A DNA stretch of 11,151 nucleotides, taken from contig DHLZ01000283.1 in NCBI GenBank assembly GCA_002405515.1, forward strand, positions 1-11,151, given 5' to 3'. Positions within the stretch are counted from its first letter, which is position 1, and the number at the start of each line of letters is the position of its first letter. The translations under genes and the position numbers were made by a program. Positions 7,337 through 11,151 of this stretch are shown here, piece after piece. The DNA comes from Planctomycetaceae bacterium UBA4655. Lineage in GTDB: Bacteria > Planctomycetota > Planctomycetia > Pirellulales > UBA1268. The notes beneath the pieces are model-generated. The model searched no databases. It was given only the letters and a program-made list of their open reading frames with translations, and was not told where the DNA came from.

Positions 7337-7475
7337 TCGAACCTCGGCTCGGAGGAATGATCACGTTGTGGGGATCTCGATCGACCGACGGTCCGCCGGC
7401 GGTTGAATCGCCGACCTCCGCCGACCGAGATTGTGCGCTGCCGTGCGGGTGCACGTCCACCCGAACCGGCCCGAT
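7337..7475 (-). promoter_or_regulatory. Spacer upstream of murB-like gene
   Basis: A 139-bp non-coding gap separates the MurE-like stop (7476-7478) from the MurB-like GTG. It is large enough to hold a promoter, but no convincing -35/-10 pair is seen. It contains a 10-bp palindrome, CCGCCGGCGG (7393-7402), and the GAGG ribosome site near the GTG. The three minus-strand genes may still share one transcript. Confidence 0.25.
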
Positions 7476-8987
7476 TCACGCGGCCCGGTTGATGCCGCGG
7501 GGAATGGCGGCCGGCTCGTGCGAACGCATCCAGGCCTCGACCAGAGACGCAATCGCCATCGGCTCCCCCGAAGGATCGGTGGGGGAGCTGGAAAACGGCG
7601 GCGCGTCGTCCAGCACGAGGAGGCAGTCTTCCTCTTCGAGGCCGTCGAGCACGCGGCCGATCCGGCCGAGCGTGGCGACCTCGCGTCGCCGCGTTTCCCC
7701 GACGAACACCAGTTCATCGCACCATTTGTCGAGCAGGTCGTCGGCCGCATCGAGACCGATCCCTTCGGCGACCCGCTCGCCGAGCATCACGACCAGCCGG
7801 CCGCGGGCGAGGTGCCGCAGGCTCGCGAGCGTGCTGGCGAGCTGGTGGCGGCTCGTCGGCCGATCGAGAAAGGCGGCGAACGACTGTCCGCAGGCGAGCG
7901 GCTCGATCCGGCCCGACACGCTGCCGGCGGCCTCGATCCCGCTCGCGACCCGCTCGAGCGGCAGCCCGTAGCGAACGCCGACCGCCGCGGCCACCACGGC
8001 ATTGCGGGCGAACGATGCGACCGGCGTCGGCACGGACACCGGCACGAGGCTCCCGCGGTGCGACAGCAGGAACGTCTGGCCGCGAAGGCTCCGCTCGACG
8101 GGCGAACCGCTGACGTCTCCCTCGCCGACGAGCGTCGCGGAGAGGCCGAAGCCGTCATACCGCTCCGCCATCCTCACGAGCCGGCGGTCGTCACCGTTGA
8201 CGACGAGGCAGCCGTCGGGGTGGAGGAAGTCGAGGATCCGCCGCTGGATCGCGTGGTAGGCGCGGCGGGTGCCGTGGAGATCGAGGTGAGCCGTCGCGAG
8301 ATTCGTGACGGCGACCGTCTCGCAGACGACCCCGGCCAGCGAACGCGAGGCGAGCATGCGGCTCGAAACCTCGACGACCGCATGCGTGCAGCCGGTGTCG
8401 GCGAGCCTCGAGAGACCGCGGGCGAGCAGTCGCGGGTCGTCGAGGAGTCGCCCGTCAGGCCCGGCAAGCATCGGCGCGAGCCCGTCGGCGTCGAGACATC
8501 CGAGATCGGACAGCACGCCCACGGCGATGCCCGCTTCGGCGAGCACCGACGCGATGAGCCATGCGGTCGTCGTCTTGCCGCTCGTGCCGGTCACGGCGAT
8601 CAGCCGCATGCGGCGGTCCGGATGATCGTGGAGGGCATGGGCGATTCTCGCGAAGGCTTCCGAGGAATCCTTCACAAGACAGAGGGGCACGCCGAAGGTC
8701 GGCACCATGCGTTCCGCGACGACCCCGGCCACGCCCCTGGCGATCGCCTCCGCGACGTCGCAGTGTCCGTCGCGATCCGCTCGCTCACTGGCGACGAAGA
8801 TGTCGCCGGTGCGGCATGTCTCGACGTCGTCGCTCACGCCGCGGCCGAGCACGTCGCGGCAGGCGATGAACCGCGGCGCCGACAGAACCTCCGAGAGCCG
8901 GACGGCCGGATTGCGACCGCCCCTCCCGCGGTCAACCCCCTGGTCTCTCGACACGCCATCGCCGACGCCGTCGAATACGTCGCCCAT
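7476..8987 (-). CDS. MurE-like Mur ligase, catalytic motifs eroded
   Basis: A 503-aa protein with the three-domain Mur ligase plan nearest to MurE: an N-terminal uridine-binding-like region (TGDIFVASE, 60-68), a central ATPase domain with TGTSGKTTTAW (133-143), EVSSRML (206-212), NLATAHLDLHGT (229-240), and a C-terminal domain beginning after GSVSGRIEPL (355-364). Several MurE signatures are altered. The usual carbamylated Lys is Gln248 (YHAIQRR). DYAHTP reads LDRPTS (374-379) without the His. The GGDRD loop and the DNPR substrate-selecting motif are not found. EVSSHAL reads EVSSRML. The start at 8987 has AGGAGG 8 nt upstream. ATP binding is likely; amino-acid ligation is doubtful. It could be a specialised paralogue or a non-catalytic one. 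Confidence 0.8.
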   Translation of the reverse strand: MGDVFDGVGDGVSRDQGVDRGRGGRNPAVRLSEVLSAPRFIACRDVLGRGVSDDVETCRTGDIFVASERADRDGHCDVAEAIARGVAGVVAERMVPTFGVPLCLVKDSSEAFARIAHALHDHPDRRMRLIAVTGTSGKTTTAWLIASVLAEAGIAVGVLSDLGCLDADGLAPMLAGPDGRLLDDPRLLARGLSRLADTGCTHAVVEVSSRMLASRSLAGVVCETVAVTNLATAHLDLHGTRRAYHAIQRRILDFLHPDGCLVVNGDDRRLVRMAERYDGFGLSATLVGEGDVSGSPVERSLRGQTFLLSHRGSLVPVSVPTPVASFARNAVVAAAVGVRYGLPLERVASGIEAAGSVSGRIEPLACGQSFAAFLDRPTSRHQLASTLASLRHLARGRLVVMLGERVAEGIGLDAADDLLDKWCDELVFVGETRRREVATLGRIGRVLDGLEEEDCLLVLDDAPPFSSSPTDPSGEPMAIASLVEAWMRSHEPAAIPRGINRAA

Positions 8988-9278
8988 GAAATCGGCCTCC
9001 TGCCATGCTTCGCCACGATCGCATCCGGAGTGGGGGATGCGGTCGTCCATGACCGATCGACACCCGCCGGATTCTTTCGAATGCGGCGTGATTGTCCGGG
9101 CATAGCCGAAACGGTCAACCCCGCTTCGGCCGCGCATACCCAGCGCGTCAAAACGGCGAAAGCGGGGCGGAAGGCGAATGCCCCCGCTTGCCCATTCCTC
9201 TTCGCCGCGGCTATCGTCCTTGCGATGGCTCGAGCGAGATTCGGGCTTGACAGCCATGACCAATTCACGACGTGTGAC
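8988..9278. other. Divergent intergenic region
   Basis: These 291 bp separate the minus-strand MurE-like gene from the plus-strand receiver-like gene and should hold promoters for both. The 8-bp inverted repeat CCCCGCTT (9119-9126) and AAGCGGGG (9160-9167), with a 33-nt spacer, is a possible operator or structured leader. TTGACA at 9247-9252 matches a sigma-70 -35 box on plus, but no -10 box follows at the right distance. No small gene is supported. Confidence 0.35.
8996..9001 (-). promoter_or_regulatory. Ribosome binding site of MurE-like gene
   Basis: AGGAGG on the minus strand lies 8 nt before the ATG at 8987. It favours this start over the in-frame ATG at 9050, which has no good site and would add 21 residues. 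Confidence 0.65.
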
Positions 9279-10142
9279 ATGAAGGCGGGCGACGGGAATC
9301 GGCGGGCCGTCTGGATCGGTCCAACCGACACCGACGAATTCGAACTCGCCCGTGGCGTTCTCGCCTTGCGGCTGGAGACGACCGTTCTCGAGGAAAACGG
9401 CCGGGAGCAAGAGGGACGGTGCGACCCGCGAGGCCCGCTTCTGGCCTGCCTCGCCGCGGACGGGCCGAGGCGTGCCGTGCACGAGACGGCGCTGCGGCTG
9501 GCGCGAAGGTGGCCGCTCTGCCGGTTCGTTGCGATCTCGTCGAGCCTCTGCGAGGGCCGCCGACGCAGCGGTCCGCCGACGCCCGGCGTCGAGGAGATCC
9601 CGTGGCACGAACTGCCCGGCCGGCTCGATTGCTGGCTCGAGGACGTCGAGGCTGGTCGGCCAGGCTGGCTCGGCCAGCCCCTGACGCTCCGGAGGGAAGA
9701 GCGTCTGCTCGTTGGCGTGCGAGATGGAGCCGCGGCTGCCGATGAAGCGGCCTCCCGGAGGACGGTGGCCGTCGCCGCCGCGCGTCCCGAGTCGCTCGAC
9801 GGGCTCGTGTCGCTCCTGACGTCGTTCCGCGTTCCTGCCGACTCCGCCGCGGTCGGCCGCCCCACGATCGACGCGTCGGCCGACGTGCTGCTCTGGGAAT
9901 GCGAGGGATCGGTCTCCGCGGAACTTCCCTGGCTGGGGATCCTTGCGGCCCACCGTCCCGAGACCGACATCGTGCTGCTCGAGTCGTTTCCCAGAGGGGA
10001 TCGAACCTGTGAGGCGATCCGCGCCGGCGCCGCGTGGGTGCTCGCCCGCCCGACCTCGGGGGACGTGCTGCTGGGAACGCTCCGCTGGCTGGACCGGAAA
10101 GGCCGCCGGAGTGGCCTTGGCGGGTCCGCGGTGGGGGGCTAG
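9279..10142 (+). CDS. Unknown protein with receiver-like C-terminal domain
   Basis: I do not recognise the 287-aa protein as a whole. Residues 1-145 hold DGPRRAVHETALRLARRW (61-78) followed by a hydrophobic strand, with no family match. Residues 162-273 follow the alternating pattern of a response-regulator receiver: TVAVAAARP, then DVLLWEC (202-208), IVLLESF (231-237) and AGAAWVLARP (249-258). The acidic pocket of the first strand is absent (AAARP), the phospho-acceptor Asp position appears to be Glu207, and the conserved Lys before Pro is Arg257. It therefore looks like a pseudo-receiver unable to take phosphate. The start is uncertain: ATG 9279 or ATG 9225, neither with a clear ribosome site. 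It ends 12 bp before the metalloprotease lipoprotein gene, a likely operon. Confidence 0.6.
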   Translation: MKAGDGNRRAVWIGPTDTDEFELARGVLALRLETTVLEENGREQEGRCDPRGPLLACLAADGPRRAVHETALRLARRWPLCRFVAISSSLCEGRRRSGPPTPGVEEIPWHELPGRLDCWLEDVEAGRPGWLGQPLTLRREERLLVGVRDGAAAADEAASRRTVAVAAARPESLDGLVSLLTSFRVPADSAAVGRPTIDASADVLLWECEGSVSAELPWLGILAAHRPETDIVLLESFPRGDRTCEAIRAGAAWVLARPTSGDVLLGTLRWLDRKGRRSGLGGSAVGG

Positions 10143-10154
10143 TCTCCCGGCCCC

Positions 10155-11150
10155 ATGCATCTCCCCTGCCCCGCTCGCCGCCCCCCGAAGGTCGGCTCCA
10201 CTGTCGGTGTCGTCGGCCTAGTGGGCGGCTGCGCGGGATTGCTGGTCAGCTGCGCGGGGTTGCTGGTCGGCTGCGCGGGGTTGCTGGTCGGCTGCGCGAT
10301 GTCGCTGGTCGGCTGCGCGATGTCGCTGTCGCTGGTCGGCTGCGCCTCCGTTGCCGTTCCGGCAGGACAGGTCTGGCGTGCTGCTGGCGGAGCGATCGCC
10401 GGCCGCGACGCGGATCTGCCTGAGGGAACGGAGATCTGCTCGGGGCAGCTCGTGATCCGGGCCGATTTTCCGCTCGCGGCGCAGCACAGGCTCGTGCGCG
10501 ACCTCGAGTCGCTGCGGGTGGACGTCAGCCAGCAGCTCGGGCTGCCGGTTTCCGACGAACCGGTACACCTCTACCTCTTTTCCTCCACCGATCGCTACGA
10601 GCGGTTCGCGGCCCGTCGATTCCCGGGCTTTCCGCCGCGGCGGGCGTTCTTCGTGGAGACCGACACGTCGCTGTCGGTCTTCGCTGCGTGGCAGGATCGC
10701 ATCGCGGAGGACCTCCGGCACGAGACGACGCACGGCTACGTTCACGCCGTCGCCCCCGCCGTGCCGCTCTGGCTGGACGAGGGAATCGCCGAGTTCTTCG
10801 AGTTGCCCCGATCAGCCGGCGGGATCCATCGCGAGCACGTCGACCAACTCCACGGCCGAATGCTCGAAGGAACGTGGCGGGCCGACCTCATCCGGCTGGA
10901 GTCGCTCCGGTCCGCGAGCACGCTGTCGCAGGACGACTACGCCGAAAGCTGGAGCTGGGTGCACTGGATGCTCTCGACGACCGAGACCCGTCGGAGAATC
11001 CTCCAGGCATACCTCGCCGACATCCGCCTCGATGCACAGACAGCGGCGCCGCTGTCTGTGCGTCTGGTGCGGGAGGGGGGCGCCGCCAGCCTCGCCGCCT
11101 GCGTCGCAACGCTCAAGTCACACAGTGAGTCCCTCGCGAACCACCGGTAG
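10155..11150 (+). CDS. Lipoprotein with HETTH metalloprotease motif
   Basis: A 331-aa predicted exported lipoprotein with a gluzincin-type zinc site: HETTH at 189-193 (in RHETTHGYVH), then PLWLDEGIAEFFE (204-216), where Glu209 is the likely third zinc ligand. The arrangement HExxH, then W-[LM]-x-EG-x-AE, is that of the DUF1570/peptidase MA-like proteins common in planctomycetes; substrates are unknown. The N-terminus has a basic region (Arg8, Arg9, Lys12) and a hydrophobic stretch made of repeated GCA units (25-64), each a possible lipobox with Cys at 26, 33, 40, 47, 54 and 63. A perfect 28-bp palindrome encodes residues 294-302. No Shine-Dalgarno is visible before the ATG; the 12-bp gap to the previous gene suggests coupling. 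Confidence 0.8.
   Translation: MHLPCPARRPPKVGSTVGVVGLVGGCAGLLVSCAGLLVGCAGLLVGCAMSLVGCAMSLSLVGCASVAVPAGQVWRAAGGAIAGRDADLPEGTEICSGQLVIRADFPLAAQHRLVRDLESLRVDVSQQLGLPVSDEPVHLYLFSSTDRYERFAARRFPGFPPRRAFFVETDTSLSVFAAWQDRIAEDLRHETTHGYVHAVAPAVPLWLDEGIAEFFELPRSAGGIHREHVDQLHGRMLEGTWRADLIRLESLRSASTLSQDDYAESWSWVHWMLSTTETRRRILQAYLADIRLDAQTAAPLSVRLVREGGAASLAACVATLKSHSESLANHR
10227..10346 (+). repeat. In-frame tandem repeat encoding multiplied lipobox
   Basis: Near-identical 21-bp units, each starting GGCTGCGCG (AGCTGCGCG in unit 2), run head to tail: 10227-10247, 10248-10268, 10269-10289 and 10290-10310. They are followed by a 27-bp unit (10311-10337) with an internal GTCGCT duplication, and a last partial unit. 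They encode GCAGLLV, SCAGLLV, GCAGLLV, GCAMSLV, GCAMSLSLV and GCA. All length changes are multiples of three, which keeps the frame. Confidence 0.92.
11034..11061. repeat. Perfect 28-bp palindrome in coding sequence
   Basis: Bases 11034-11061 equal their own reverse complement (arms GCACAGACAGCGGC and GCCGCTGTCTGTGC, no spacer). The stretch is read as AQTAAPLSV near the C-terminus of the metalloprotease lipoprotein, about 90 bp before its stop. As RNA it would fold into a long hairpin; as DNA it could be a dyad binding site or a palindromic insertion. Confidence 0.9.
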
Positions 11151-11151
11151 T

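Noticed and set aside
7431..9278. Very long plus-strand open frame antisense to the MurE-like gene
   Set aside because: Its translation is rich in Arg, Glu, His and Asp with no family pattern, and its register opposite the MurE-like frame explains the lack of stops in GC-rich DNA. Only the part after about 9279 looks like protein.
9247..9281. TTGACA as promoter of the receiver-like gene
   Set aside because: No -10-like hexamer lies 16-18 nt downstream, and the distance to the proposed start would leave almost no leader.
9051..10160. Upstream extension of the minus-strand MurE-like frame through the receiver-like gene
   Set aside because: No Mur-like domain appears there, the AGGAGG site fixes the start at 8987, and the plus strand has the better protein.

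Overview
The window looks like a chromosomal segment of a high-GC planctomycete, most likely near the Pirellulales. This is an inference from gene content and style: a secreted SMP-30/gluconolactonase-type enzyme, an HtrA protease, peptidoglycan genes with unusual active sites beside an FtsQ-like protein, and a lipoprotein with an HETTH metalloprotease motif. No 16S rRNA, tRNA or other taxonomic marker is present. I see no tRNA, rRNA or CRISPR array.

Layout. Bases 1-800 are debris: a frame-broken C-terminal remnant of an IS91-type transposase, the palindrome-rich sequence that follows it, and the 3' end of a cupin-like gene that has lost its start. From 929 to 5581 five plus-strand genes follow: an exported SMP-30/gluconolactonase-like protein, a periplasmic HtrA-type protease with two PDZ domains, thiL (thiamine-phosphate kinase), tsaE (tRNA t6A synthesis ATPase, start overlapping the thiL stop), and an isochorismatase-family hydrolase. 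From 8987 back to 5463, on the minus strand, lie a MurE-like Mur ligase, a MurB-like reductase and an FtsQ-like membrane protein, resembling a piece of a dcw (division and cell wall) cluster. The FtsQ-like gene runs 119 bp into the convergent isochorismatase gene. From 9279 to 11150, on the plus strand, lie a receiver-like protein of unknown function and a lipoprotein with a gluzincin-type HETTH motif.

The most unusual content is in the last two blocks. The MurE-like and MurB-like proteins keep their nucleotide- and FAD-binding motifs but seem to have lost several residues usually needed for catalysis. For MurB these are the proton-donor Ser/Cys (Met here) and the C-terminal Glu (Gln here). 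For MurE they are the carbamylated Lys and the DYAHTP, GGDRD and DNPR motifs. Next to an FtsQ homologue this suggests a remodelled, possibly non-catalytic Mur module. The metalloprotease lipoprotein has a signal peptide built from six tandem copies of a lipobox-like GCA unit, and a perfect 28-bp palindrome lies in frame near its 3' end. Family assignments come from recalled motifs read by eye; no alignment or search was run.
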